Positions 16,247 through 23,713 of a stretch of DNA of 64,000 nt are shown here, in pieces (the stretch's first letter is position 1; each line of letters begins with the position of its first letter). Made by a program: the position numbers and the translations under genes. The DNA is from Lentzea albida. GTDB lineage: Bacteria; Actinomycetota; Actinomycetes; Mycobacteriales; Pseudonocardiaceae. The stretch spans positions 186,001 through 250,000 of the forward strand of contig NZ_FOFV01000011.1 in the NCBI RefSeq assembly GCF_900111005.1. The letters are read 5' to 3'. Under the pieces are notes generated by a model. It was given only the letters and a program-made list of their open reading frames with translations. It made no database searches and was not told the DNA's origin.

Positions 16247-17032
16247 GTGGACACCTCCGCGGCCCTGCACCTGCTCGAACACGGCCGCATCGAGGTCGAG
16301 GGACGCCTGGTCGACGCCTCCAACGCCACCTTGTTCTGCAAGATCTCGTTGGACGGCGTCGACGCCCAGTGCGTCTACAAGCCCGTGCGAGGCGAACGGC
16401 CGCTGTGGGACTTCCCCGACGGCACGCTCGCCGGCCGCGAGGTGGCCACCTACCTGATCTCCGCCGCGTCCTTCGGCCTCGTCCCGCCCACCGTGCTGCG
16501 CCCCGGCCCGTTCGGCAGCGGCATGGTCCAGCTGTGGGTCGAGACCCGCGAGGAGGACGAACTCGTCGACATCGTCGCCGCCGACGACGTCGAACCAGGC
16601 TGGATCCCCGTCTTCCACGCCCACGACCGCTTCGGCGAACCCGCCGTGCTCGTGCACGCCGACCACCCCCGCATCGCCGAGATGTCCGCCTTCGACGTCG
16701 TCGTCAACAACGCCGACCGCAAGGGCGGCCACGTCCTGCACGCCCTCGACGGCTCCGTGCACGGCGTCGACCACGGCATCTGCCTGCACACCGAACCCAA
16801 ACTCCGCACCGTGCTGTGGGGCTGGGCCCGCGAACCGCTGCCCGGCACCGTCGTCGAGACGCTGCGCCGCCTGCGGTCCTCGCTCGACTCGCAGCTGGGG
16901 GAGACGTTGCACGACCACCTCACCCGCGCCGAGGTCCGGGCCGTGGGGGAGCGCGTCGACAAACTGCTCGCCGACGGCGTCTACCCCGAGCCCTCCGGTG
17001 ACTGGCCCGCCATCCCCTGGCCCGCGTTCTGA
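16247..17032 (+). CDS. SCO1664 family protein
   Basis: 261 residues from GTG 16247, one base after the DUF3090 stop. The pattern LFCKISLDGVDAQCVYKPVR near the N terminus and FDVVVNNADRKGGHVL then VHGVDHGICLH resembles the nucleotide-binding lysine and catalytic loops of HipA/phosphatidylinositol-kinase-like proteins, which is how this family is usually placed. The presence of both motifs suggests a real kinase; the substrate is not known. Its constant pairing with DUF3090 suggests a shared function. Confidence 0.9.
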   Translation: MDTSAALHLLEHGRIEVEGRLVDASNATLFCKISLDGVDAQCVYKPVRGERPLWDFPDGTLAGREVATYLISAASFGLVPPTVLRPGPFGSGMVQLWVETREEDELVDIVAADDVEPGWIPVFHAHDRFGEPAVLVHADHPRIAEMSAFDVVVNNADRKGGHVLHALDGSVHGVDHGICLHTEPKLRTVLWGWAREPLPGTVVETLRRLRSSLDSQLGETLHDHLTRAEVRAVGERVDKLLADGVYPEPSGDWPAIPWPAF

Positions 17033-17395
17033 CGCCGCCGCGTCACTGCCGCACGAACCGGGCCTGCGGCGCCTGAGGACCGAGTTCGGCCTCACGCTCG
17101 TCGAGCACCCGCGACCCGCACGACGGGCGCGACCCAAGCCGTTCGTCGGCAACAGCAGCCCGCTGACGCAGGTCGTCATCCCCGTCGGCGGCACCATCGA
17201 GGCCGACGGGCCCGCCCGCACGATCACCGTCACCTACTGAGCGTGGCCGCCATCGGAGATCCATTCGGTGCCCATCGATCCACGCCCCAGTTGAGACGCT
17301 GCCGGGGTTTGACGTGTCGATCATCGTGCCCCTATCTTCTGTAAAGCGTTCTGACCTGCGTGAACAGTCGAATCGCGACTGCGGGACACGGTGAC
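17033..17395 (+). other. Region without a clear gene; possible gene remnant
   Basis: A frame without a plausible start runs to a TGA at 17240 and ends in SSPLTQVVIPVGGTIEADGP followed by ARTITVTY, which looks more protein-like than chance. It may be the 3' remnant of a lost gene downstream of the SCO1664 gene, where mshC or another gene is often found. From 17241 to 17395 I see only a likely promoter region for the following gene, with no clear hairpin. Confidence 0.3.
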
Positions 17396-17824
17396 ATGAG
17401 CTATTTCGAACGGATCGTCGTGGTGGGCGCCGCCGGTCTCGGCGCGCGGGCCGCGACGTGCCTGGCGCGGCGCTTCGGGCCCGTGCACCTCATCGGTCCC
17501 GGCACCGACGCGCTCGGCGACATCGGCGTCCGCCGCTACCCGCTCGCCACCGTCCGCGACCTCGACCTCGACACCCCCGCCGTCGTCGTCGACAACGACG
17601 GCGGACGCCTGCAGCGCCTGGTGTGCGACCGGCTCGTCATCGCGGGCTGGCCCGTGCCGCTGCTGCCGTGGGGCCGATGGGTCGTCGACGGCAAGGTCGC
17701 CATCGCCGGCGACGGCGCCGACCTGAAACTGCTCTCCACCTGCTTCGACGCCAACGCGCTGTGGCGCCCGGCCCTGGCCGACTACCAGTTCCGCCGCCAG
17801 TCGGGAGCGGACTCGCTACTCTGA
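17396..17824 (+). CDS. Hypothetical protein with a dinucleotide-binding-like N terminus
   Basis: 142 residues from ATG 17396 (MSYFERIVVVGAAGLGARAA). The glycine pattern GAAGLG and the beta-alpha start resemble a Rossmann nucleotide-binding fold, but the protein stops after about one domain and shows no other family motif. The later part (VDGKVAIAGDGADLKLLSTC) is not recognised. It lies five bases before a small kinase gene and is probably co-transcribed with it. Confidence 0.6.
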   Translation: MSYFERIVVVGAAGLGARAATCLARRFGPVHLIGPGTDALGDIGVRRYPLATVRDLDLDTPAVVVDNDGGRLQRLVCDRLVIAGWPVPLLPWGRWVVDGKVAIAGDGADLKLLSTCFDANALWRPALADYQFRRQSGADSLL

Positions 17825-17829
17825 GTTGA

Positions 17830-18531
17830 GTGATCGATGAGGACGCCAGAGCCCGCCTGGTCCGCCGTTTCGGCACCGACGTGAACGCCTGGGTCGACGC
17901 GCTGCCCGACCTCCTCGCCACCCTCACCGCCCGCTGGGACCTCACGGTCGTGCGGCACATGCCCGGCGGCACCGGCGCCACGTTCCGGTGCACCACCGCG
18001 GTCCTCAAACTCACCCCCGACCACGACATAGCCCGGCACGAGGCCCGCGCCCTCACCGCCTGGGCCGCCACCCCCGCCGTGGTCGGCCTCCTCGACACCG
18101 ACCTCACCCGCGGCGCGCTGCTGCTCGACACCATCGACCCCGGCACCCCCGCCGCCGAGCCCGCCAAGGTCGTCCCGCACCTGCACCAGGCCAGCCCGAA
18201 GGGCTTCCCGCCCCTCAAAGCCCGCGTCGACTTCCTGTTCGAAACGGTGCTGACCCGCCGCACCGGCACCTACTACGCCACCGAACACCACCGCGCCCGC
18301 AAACTCGCCGAGGACGACATCCCGCCCGTGCTGCTGCACGGCGACATGCACCCCGGCAACGTCCTGCAAGGCCCGCACGGCCCCGTCGCCATCGACCCCC
18401 GTGCCTGCGTCGGCGACCCGGCCGTCGACTGGCTCGACTTCGTGCACGGCGGCTACGACCTGCACGGCGCCGACGTCGACCTCGACCGCGTCCACGAGTG
18501 GCTCGCCGCCTTCAAGCCCTTCTACGGCTAG
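17830..18531 (+). CDS. Aminoglycoside phosphotransferase-family kinase (APH(6)-like)
   Basis: 233 residues. Catalytic loop LLHGDMHPGNVLQG and metal loop AIDPRACVGDPAVDWLDF match the APH(6)/hydroxyurea phosphotransferase branch, in which an IDP-G-GDP-D pattern is usual. The N-terminal GGTGATFRCTTAVLKLT is the nucleotide loop and lysine region. At 233 residues it is shorter than streptomycin kinases (about 300), so it may not act on an antibiotic. It begins with GTG six bases after the preceding gene. Confidence 0.85.
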   Translation: MIDEDARARLVRRFGTDVNAWVDALPDLLATLTARWDLTVVRHMPGGTGATFRCTTAVLKLTPDHDIARHEARALTAWAATPAVVGLLDTDLTRGALLLDTIDPGTPAAEPAKVVPHLHQASPKGFPPLKARVDFLFETVLTRRTGTYYATEHHRARKLAEDDIPPVLLHGDMHPGNVLQGPHGPVAIDPRACVGDPAVDWLDFVHGGYDLHGADVDLDRVHEWLAAFKPFYG

Positions 18532-18613
18532 CGCGGTGATCACCCGGCCTCGCCGGGACGTCCGTGCCCCCTTACAGTGGGGTTCCAGCGCGACCGATCT
18601 GGCCAGGTAGGGG

Positions 18614-19189
18614 ATGCCGCGTAACCGACGCCCGCAGGACCGGGAAGAGAAGCGCGGCGAGATCGTCGCCGCGGCCACGCGGTTGTTCGTGGACGAGGGC
18701 TACGACTCCACGACGGTGGCGCGGATCGGGCGCGAGGCGGGGGTGACCTCCAACACCGTCTACTGGTACTTCAAGGACAAGGACGAGGTACTGGTCGCCG
18801 TCCTGGACGCGCTGTTCGCGCAGTTCCTGGCCGGCGTGGCGCAACGCTCGGCCGAACCGCCGGTCGAGCAGTTGCTGTGGGCCGTCGGCGAGCTGCGGCG
18901 GGTAGACCGGCTGATCACGACGGTGCACGCCAGGGTCGCTGCGTCGGAGTCGCTGCGGGTGTGGCACGACGGCTTCCACGCGCAGGTCGAGGCGGTCCTG
19001 CGGTGGCACCTGGCCGCGTTGGGGGTGCCGGAGGCCGAACAGGACGCGATGACCCGGATCGGCGTGTTCGTCGTCGAAGGGATGCTGACGCACACAGGCG
19101 ACGCCGAGGGCGATCGCGCCGTCGTCGAGACGCTGGTCCGCAGCGCCCGTGGCATCGCCGCCGTGCCGGGTTCCGCCGACTCCCGGTGA
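18614..19189 (+). CDS. TetR/AcrR family transcriptional regulator
   Basis: 191 residues. The DNA-binding domain occupies residues 15-62: EIVAAATRLFVDEGYDSTTV, then ARIGREAGVTSNTVYWYFKD with a canonical recognition helix. The ligand-binding part is unassigned. It converges on an alpha/beta hydrolase gene whose promoter has two TCTTGA-N7-TCAAGA palindromes, so the hydrolase is a plausible target. The start ATG follows CAGGTAGGGG. Confidence 0.92.
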   Translation: MPRNRRPQDREEKRGEIVAAATRLFVDEGYDSTTVARIGREAGVTSNTVYWYFKDKDEVLVAVLDALFAQFLAGVAQRSAEPPVEQLLWAVGELRRVDRLITTVHARVAASESLRVWHDGFHAQVEAVLRWHLAALGVPEAEQDAMTRIGVFVVEGMLTHTGDAEGDRAVVETLVRSARGIAAVPGSADSR

Positions 19190-19200
19190 CGCGGCGGGCG

Positions 19201-20304
19201 CTACCGGCTCGCCGCGGCCGTGAACCGGGCCGTGAGGAACTGGACCTGGTCCGCGACGGCGCGCTCGAACAGGTCACCGACGTAGATGTCGAAGTGGTCA
19301 CCGTCGTAGTGGTTGACCTGGACGTGGTCGCGCCCGGCCGCGAGGCGGGCCGTGGTGCGCGCGGGGGCGGCGCGGTCGTCGTCGCACACGCACAACAGGG
19401 CCGCCGCGGCGATCTTGCGCAGGTCCTTGCCCGGCCGGTACAGCGGTAGCCGCAACGCGAGCCGGGCCGCGATCGCGTTGGCGCTGTCACCGCCGCCCGA
19501 GCCCGTCAAGACGCCCCAGATGGTGTCGCGGCCGACAGCGGTGTCGCCGGGGCGGAACGGCTCCCCGGCCGTCTCGACGGTCGGGGACAGCCCCCTGCCC
19601 ACGGCCGGGATGCGGGACAGGACCCCGGCGGTGCGAGGCGAGAGCCGCGACCCCGCCGGGATCAGCCTGGACGCCGCGGCGATCGCGGTCGGCGACACCA
19701 GGAAGGCGGGCATCCACCACACCCCGACCACCGGGGCCAGCACCGGCTTCGCCCCGAACACCGACCCCACGACATCGAGGACGGCGGCGACGACGAGCCC
19801 GATCATGCTCACCGGGCCGGACCGCAAGCGGGAGAGCAACGACGCCGGACCGTCGGTGAACGGACACTGGGCCACCACCGCGGCCACGCCGTGGTCCTCG
19901 CTCGCCACCCGCAGCACGTGCCCGCCGCCGAACGAGGTCCCCCACACCGCGACCTGGTCCGGGTCGACCTCCGGCAGCGACCGGCCGTAGGCCAGCGCCG
20001 CCCGCCAGTCGTCGAGCTGGTCGCCGATGTCGAGCAACTGACGAGGAGTTCCTTCGCTGGCCCCCAGGTACCGGTAGTCGAACACCAGCACCACCCACCC
20101 CTGCGCGGCGAACCGCTGCGCGAATGCGTCCAGCCGCCACTCCCGCACCGCACCCAGCCCGTGCGCCATGACCACCAGCGGCCGAGGCCCGCCGTCCGCC
20201 GCCGGCACGTACAGCCACGCCGCGCACCGCACGCCGCCGGACTCGAACCACACGTCCCGCCGCACCGCCGCGGCAGGGCTGTCCTTCTCCGCCGAAGTGT
20301 CCAT
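19201..20304 (-). CDS. Alpha/beta hydrolase (dienelactone-hydrolase/S9-like)
   Basis: About 367 residues. The sequence HGLGAVREWRLDAFAQRFAA is the oxyanion segment, VWGTSFGGGHVL is the nucleophile elbow with its serine, and LCVCDDDRAAPA and VNHYDGDHFDIY provide the acid and base. A hydrophobic insertion between (SMIGLVVAAVLDVVGSVFG) may be a lid or membrane-contact segment. Such enzymes act on small esters or lactones. ATG 20304 is chosen; ATG 20316 is equally possible. Two identical-form palindromes upstream suggest repressor control, perhaps by the convergent TetR protein. Confidence 0.85.
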   Translation of the reverse strand: MDTSAEKDSPAAAVRRDVWFESGGVRCAAWLYVPAADGGPRPLVVMAHGLGAVREWRLDAFAQRFAAQGWVVLVFDYRYLGASEGTPRQLLDIGDQLDDWRAALAYGRSLPEVDPDQVAVWGTSFGGGHVLRVASEDHGVAAVVAQCPFTDGPASLLSRLRSGPVSMIGLVVAAVLDVVGSVFGAKPVLAPVVGVWWMPAFLVSPTAIAAASRLIPAGSRLSPRTAGVLSRIPAVGRGLSPTVETAGEPFRPGDTAVGRDTIWGVLTGSGGGDSANAIAARLALRLPLYRPGKDLRKIAAAALLCVCDDDRAAPARTTARLAAGRDHVQVNHYDGDHFDIYVGDLFERAVADQVQFLTARFTAAASR

Positions 20305-20323
20305 TGCCCACCCCATCCGACTT

Positions 20324-20342
20324 TCTTGACTCGCGATCAAGA
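20324..20342. promoter_or_regulatory. Operator TCTTGA-N7-TCAAGA, copy 1
   Basis: TCTTGA and TCAAGA are separated by CTCGCGA, just upstream of the hydrolase start. The 19-bp size and symmetry suit a TetR-type dimer. Confidence 0.7.
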
Positions 20343-20368
20343 GCTGATGGAGACGAACGCTAGGACCG

Positions 20369-20387
20369 TCTTGATTTCCAGTCAAGA
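20369..20387. promoter_or_regulatory. Operator TCTTGA-N7-TCAAGA, copy 2
   Basis: The same half-sites with spacer TTTCCAG, 45 bases from copy 1. Two copies with exactly the same 7-base spacing are unlikely by chance in this GC-rich DNA. Confidence 0.7.
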
Positions 20388-20449
20388 ACGAGGGCTGGTG
20401 CCGTGCACGGGTGCACCGGCGCGGTGATCGCCGCGCTAGGGTTCCGTGC

Positions 20450-21256
20450 GTGCGTTCCCACGACTACGGCCGCGACGTCCTGTCGAACCCGAAGCGCAAG
20501 AAGGTCCCCGAGATCACGGCCGAACCCGGCCTCGTCGTCGAGGACCCCGCCAGCGGCTTCTGCGGGGCCGTCGTGAAGTTCGAGTACGGCCAGGTCGTGC
20601 TGGAGGACCGCCACGGCCGCCACCGGCTGTTCCCGCTCAACCCCGCCGGGTTCCTCGTCGACGGCAAGCCCGTCACCCTCGTCAAGCCGATGCCGCAGGC
20701 GCAGAAGCCCCGGACCAGCGCGTCGGGTTCGGTGCGCGTCGAAGGGCTGCGCGCGCAGACCGCCAAGGCCAGCCGCATCTGGGTCGAGGGCAAGCACGAC
20801 GCCGAGCTCGTCGAACGCGTCTGGGGCCACGACCTGCGCGTCGAGGGCGTCGTCGTCGAACCCCTGCACGGCGTCGACGACCTCCCGCGCCTGGTCACCG
20901 AGTTCGGCCCCGCCCCGCACCGCCGCCTCGGCGTCCTGGTCGACCACCTCGTCGCCCGCTCCAAGGAACAGCGCATCGTCGACGGCATCACCGACGAGAA
21001 CGTGCTGGTCACCGGCCACCCCTACGTCGACATCTGGCAGGCCGTCAAACCAGCGGCCGTCAAGATCGAGGCCTGGCCGAGCGTGCCGCGGGGCACCGAC
21101 TGGAAGACCGGCGTGTGCGCCCGGCTCGGCTGGGGCGAGACGTGGGAGGGCTGGCAGCGCGTCCTGGGCGCCGTGAGCAGCTACAAGGACATCGAGTCCG
21201 ACCTGCTCGGCGCCGTCGAACGGCTCATCGACTTCGTCACCGTGCCCCAGGACTGA
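20450..21256 (+). CDS. DUF3097 domain-containing protein
   Basis: 268 residues from GTG 20450. The signature runs PGLVVEDPASGFCGAVVKFE, RIWVEGKHDAELVERVWGHD, VEPLHGVDDLP and RLGVLVDHLVARSKEQRI, which together define DUF3097 in actinobacteria. The RIWVEGKHDAELVE part resembles a TOPRIM-like segment, but no function is established. It is generally a conserved single-copy gene. No operon partner is evident; the next gene starts about 150 bases later. Confidence 0.92.
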   Translation: MRSHDYGRDVLSNPKRKKVPEITAEPGLVVEDPASGFCGAVVKFEYGQVVLEDRHGRHRLFPLNPAGFLVDGKPVTLVKPMPQAQKPRTSASGSVRVEGLRAQTAKASRIWVEGKHDAELVERVWGHDLRVEGVVVEPLHGVDDLPRLVTEFGPAPHRRLGVLVDHLVARSKEQRIVDGITDENVLVTGHPYVDIWQAVKPAAVKIEAWPSVPRGTDWKTGVCARLGWGETWEGWQRVLGAVSSYKDIESDLLGAVERLIDFVTVPQD

Positions 21257-21401
21257 CCCGCGCGCAGCGCACTCGCGAAAGGCCCACGTCACCGGCTGCG
21301 CGAACGGCGCCGCGTGGTCGCGGCACCGCCGGATGATCGATTTCGCAACGGTCCGGGGCCCAGCACGGTGAATCTTCACGCTGCGTGGTCCCCGTTGGTG
21401 T

Positions 21402-21839
21402 ATGTATGGGCTCATGGCCGCGCTGATCTGGCTGATCGTCGGGATACTGCTCGTCGTCGCCGAGGTTCTCTCCGGTGACTTCGTGCTGGTCATGCTCGGC
21501 GCCGCCGCGCTGGCCGCCGCGGGCGTGTCCGCACTGGGTGCCGCCGACCTGGTGAGCGTGCTCGTGTTCGCGGCCTCGTCGCTGGGCCTGATCGTCACGG
21601 CCCGGCCGCTGCTCAAGAAGCGGCTGCAGCTCGGGTCGAACGTGCGGATGCACCACGAGGCGCTGCTGGGCAGCAGAGCCGTCGCGGTGACGAAGGTGGA
21701 CGAGCACGGCGGGCAGGTGAAGATCGGCGGCGACACCTGGAGCGCGCGCACCCTCGACGGGTCCGTGGTCGAAGAAGGCGAAGCCGTCACCGTTGTCGAG
21801 ATCTCGGGAGCCACCGCCGTCGTCATCGCCGCGGTGTGA
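21402..21839 (+). CDS. NfeD family membrane protein
   Basis: 145 residues: two to three membrane helices in the first 65 residues (LIWLIVGILLVVAEVLSGDF, then VLVMLGAAALAAAGVSALGA), followed by a soluble OB-fold (RAVAVTKVDEHGGQVKIGGD, then TWSARTLDGS). This is the short NfeD form. It works with stomatin-like SPFH proteins in membrane microdomains, and the next gene, 37 bases on, encodes exactly such a protein. Confidence 0.9.
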   Translation: MYGLMAALIWLIVGILLVVAEVLSGDFVLVMLGAAALAAAGVSALGAADLVSVLVFAASSLGLIVTARPLLKKRLQLGSNVRMHHEALLGSRAVAVTKVDEHGGQVKIGGDTWSARTLDGSVVEEGEAVTVVEISGATAVVIAAV

Positions 21840-21876
21840 CCCCCTGGGTGCGAACCCAAGAAGGATGTGAACCGAG

Positions 21877-23082
21877 TTGGACCCGATCACCCTCGTGATC
21901 GTCGCCGTCATCGCGATCTTCGTGCTGACCATCGCCGTCAAGTCCGTGCTGGTCATCCCGCAGGCGCAGGCCGCCGTCATCGAACGCCTCGGCCGTTTCC
22001 GCACCACCGCGGCACCCGGCCTCAACATCATGGTCCCGTTCATCGACAAGGTGCGCGCCCGCATCGACCTGCGCGAGCAGGTCGTGTCGTTCCCGCCGCA
22101 GCCGGTGATCACTCAGGACAACCTCACCGTCTCCATCGACACGGTCGTGTACTTCCAGGTCACCGACCCGCGCTCGGCGGTGTACGAGATCTCCAACTAC
22201 ATCGTCGGTGTCGAGCAGCTCACCATCACCACGCTGCGCAACCTCGTCGGCGGCATGAGCCTCGAGGAGACCCTGACCTCCCGCGACCACATCAACGGCC
22301 AGCTGCGCGGTGTGCTGGACGAGGCCACCGGCCGCTGGGGCCTGCGCGTGGCCCGCGTCGAGCTCAAGTCGATCGACCCGCCGCCCTCCATCCAGGACTC
22401 GATGGAGAAGCAGATGCGCGCCGACCGCGAGAAGCGCGCCATGATCCTCACCGCCGAGGGCCAGCGCGAGTCCTCGATCAAGACCGCCGAGGGCCAGAAG
22501 CAGTCGCAGATCCTCGCCGCGGAGGGTGCCAAGCAGGCCGCGATCCTGTCGGCCGAGGGTGAGCGGCAGTCGCAGATCCTGCGCGCGCAGGGTGAGCGCG
22601 CCGCCCGCTACCTGCAGGCCCAGGGTCAGGCCAAGGCCATCGAGAAGGTCTTCGGTGCGATCAAGGACGGCAAGCCCACCCCGGAGGTGCTGGCCTACCA
22701 GTACCTGCAGACGCTGCCGCAGATGGCGCAGGGCGACGCGAACAAGGTCTGGATGATCCCGTCCGACTACGGCAAGGCCCTCGAAGGGTTCGCCCGCATG
22801 CTCGGCGCACCCGGTGACGACGGCGTGTTCCGCTACGAGGCACCGGCCGACGACACCGAGCGGCCCAAGCCCGAGGACGACGACGAGTCGGTCGCCGCGT
22901 GGTTCGACCTCAAGTCGGACCCGAAGGTCGCGGAGGCCGTCGCCGCCGCGGAGGCGGTGGCGCGTCAGGAGGTGCCCGGCCCGCTGGGCACCCCGCCGCG
23001 TCCGGTGGCCGCGCCGTCCCCGGTCCCGGAGCTGGAGGCGGAGCAGCCCCGGTCGCTGCACCAGCCCGACGAACGGCTCTGA
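21877..23082 (+). CDS. SPFH/Band 7 (stomatin/QmcA-like) membrane protein
   Basis: 401 residues from a TTG start. One N-terminal membrane helix (about 5-25) is followed by the SPFH domain, with AVIERLGRFRTTAAPGLNIM and ARIDLREQVVSFPPQPVITQ. A long charged coiled coil contains repeated AEG units (MILTAEGQRESS, IKTAEGQKQSQI, LAAEGAKQAAI, LSAEGERQSQI, LRAQGERAARY). The C-terminal tail is acidic then Pro-rich. It scaffolds membrane microdomains and may guide proteases. It is paired with the NfeD gene as in most genomes. The TTG is supported by the lack of a better in-frame start and by an upstream GAAGGA. Confidence 0.92.
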   Translation: MDPITLVIVAVIAIFVLTIAVKSVLVIPQAQAAVIERLGRFRTTAAPGLNIMVPFIDKVRARIDLREQVVSFPPQPVITQDNLTVSIDTVVYFQVTDPRSAVYEISNYIVGVEQLTITTLRNLVGGMSLEETLTSRDHINGQLRGVLDEATGRWGLRVARVELKSIDPPPSIQDSMEKQMRADREKRAMILTAEGQRESSIKTAEGQKQSQILAAEGAKQAAILSAEGERQSQILRAQGERAARYLQAQGQAKAIEKVFGAIKDGKPTPEVLAYQYLQTLPQMAQGDANKVWMIPSDYGKALEGFARMLGAPGDDGVFRYEAPADDTERPKPEDDDESVAAWFDLKSDPKVAEAVAAAEAVARQEVPGPLGTPPRPVAAPSPVPELEAEQPRSLHQPDERL

Positions 23083-23093
23083 GCACCACCCGC

Positions 23094-23128
23094 GAGCGGC
23101 CCACCCCGATCACCGGGGTGGGCCGCTC
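23094..23128 (+). terminator. Perfect 15-bp hairpin after the SPFH gene
   Basis: GAGCGGCCCACCCCG at 23094-23108 pairs exactly with CGGGGTGGGCCGCTC at 23114-23128 across a 5-base loop, starting 12 bases after the stop. Confidence 0.85.
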
Positions 23129-23177
23129 CTCTGTGTGACCAGCGGAAACAGAAAGTTCCAGATTTTTTCCGGGCGCG

Positions 23178-23206
23178 TGTCGATCGAAGCACCCGCCCGT
23201 TCGACC
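23178..23206 (+). promoter_or_regulatory. Probable ECF42-type promoter of the DGPF/sigma operon
   Basis: TGTCGA at 23178-23183 and CGACC at 23202-23206 are separated by 18 bases, about 55 bases before the DGPF start. TGTCGA at -35 and CGA(T/C)C-like -10 elements are, as I recall, the reported consensus for ECF42 sigma factors in Streptomyces, and the gene downstream encodes such a sigma factor. Confidence 0.6.
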
Positions 23207-23261
23207 TGGGCGTGAAAGGGTCCACAAGGGACCCGCACGAACCACCCGGGAGAGACTGACC

Positions 23262-23684
23262 ATGAAGTTCATGCTGATCTGGCGCGTGACCTCCGACGAG
23301 GCCTGGGGCAACCTCGGCGAGATCGACTTCGACCAGATGCTCGAGACCGTCGGCCGGTTCAACGAGGAGCTCATCAACGCGGGCGTCCTCGTCGCCGCCG
23401 AAGGCCTCGCGCCGGCCGAGGAGGGCGTGGTCGTCGACTTCTCCTCCGAGCCTCCCGTGGTCACCGACGGCCCGTACGGGGAGACCAAGGAGCTGTTCAA
23501 CGGCTTCTACCTGATCAACGTCCCCACCATCCAGGACGCGATCGAGTGGGCCAAGCGCACCCCGATGACCGCCGCCGGGTTCAAGACCGAGATCCGCCGC
23601 GTGCCGACGATCGACGAGTTCCCGCAGGACAACGAGTGGATCAAGAAGGAACGGGCGTGGCGAGAGTCCACCGGCCAGCTCTGA
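23262..23684 (+). CDS. YCII-related DGPF-domain protein
   Basis: 140 residues, with MKFMLIWRVTSDEAWGNLGE at the start, VTDGPYGETKELFNGFYLI (the DGP[FY] motif that names the group) and a C-terminal EIRRVPTIDEF. The fold is a ferredoxin-like dimer. The family is found beside ECF42 sigma factors in many actinobacteria, as here, where the sigma gene starts 29 bases later. It may act in the same signalling pathway; its chemistry is unknown. Confidence 0.9.
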   Translation: MKFMLIWRVTSDEAWGNLGEIDFDQMLETVGRFNEELINAGVLVAAEGLAPAEEGVVVDFSSEPPVVTDGPYGETKELFNGFYLINVPTIQDAIEWAKRTPMTAAGFKTEIRRVPTIDEFPQDNEWIKKERAWRESTGQL

Positions 23685-23713
23685 GTTTCCGCGCCTGAAC
23701 TACTTTGGGCGCC

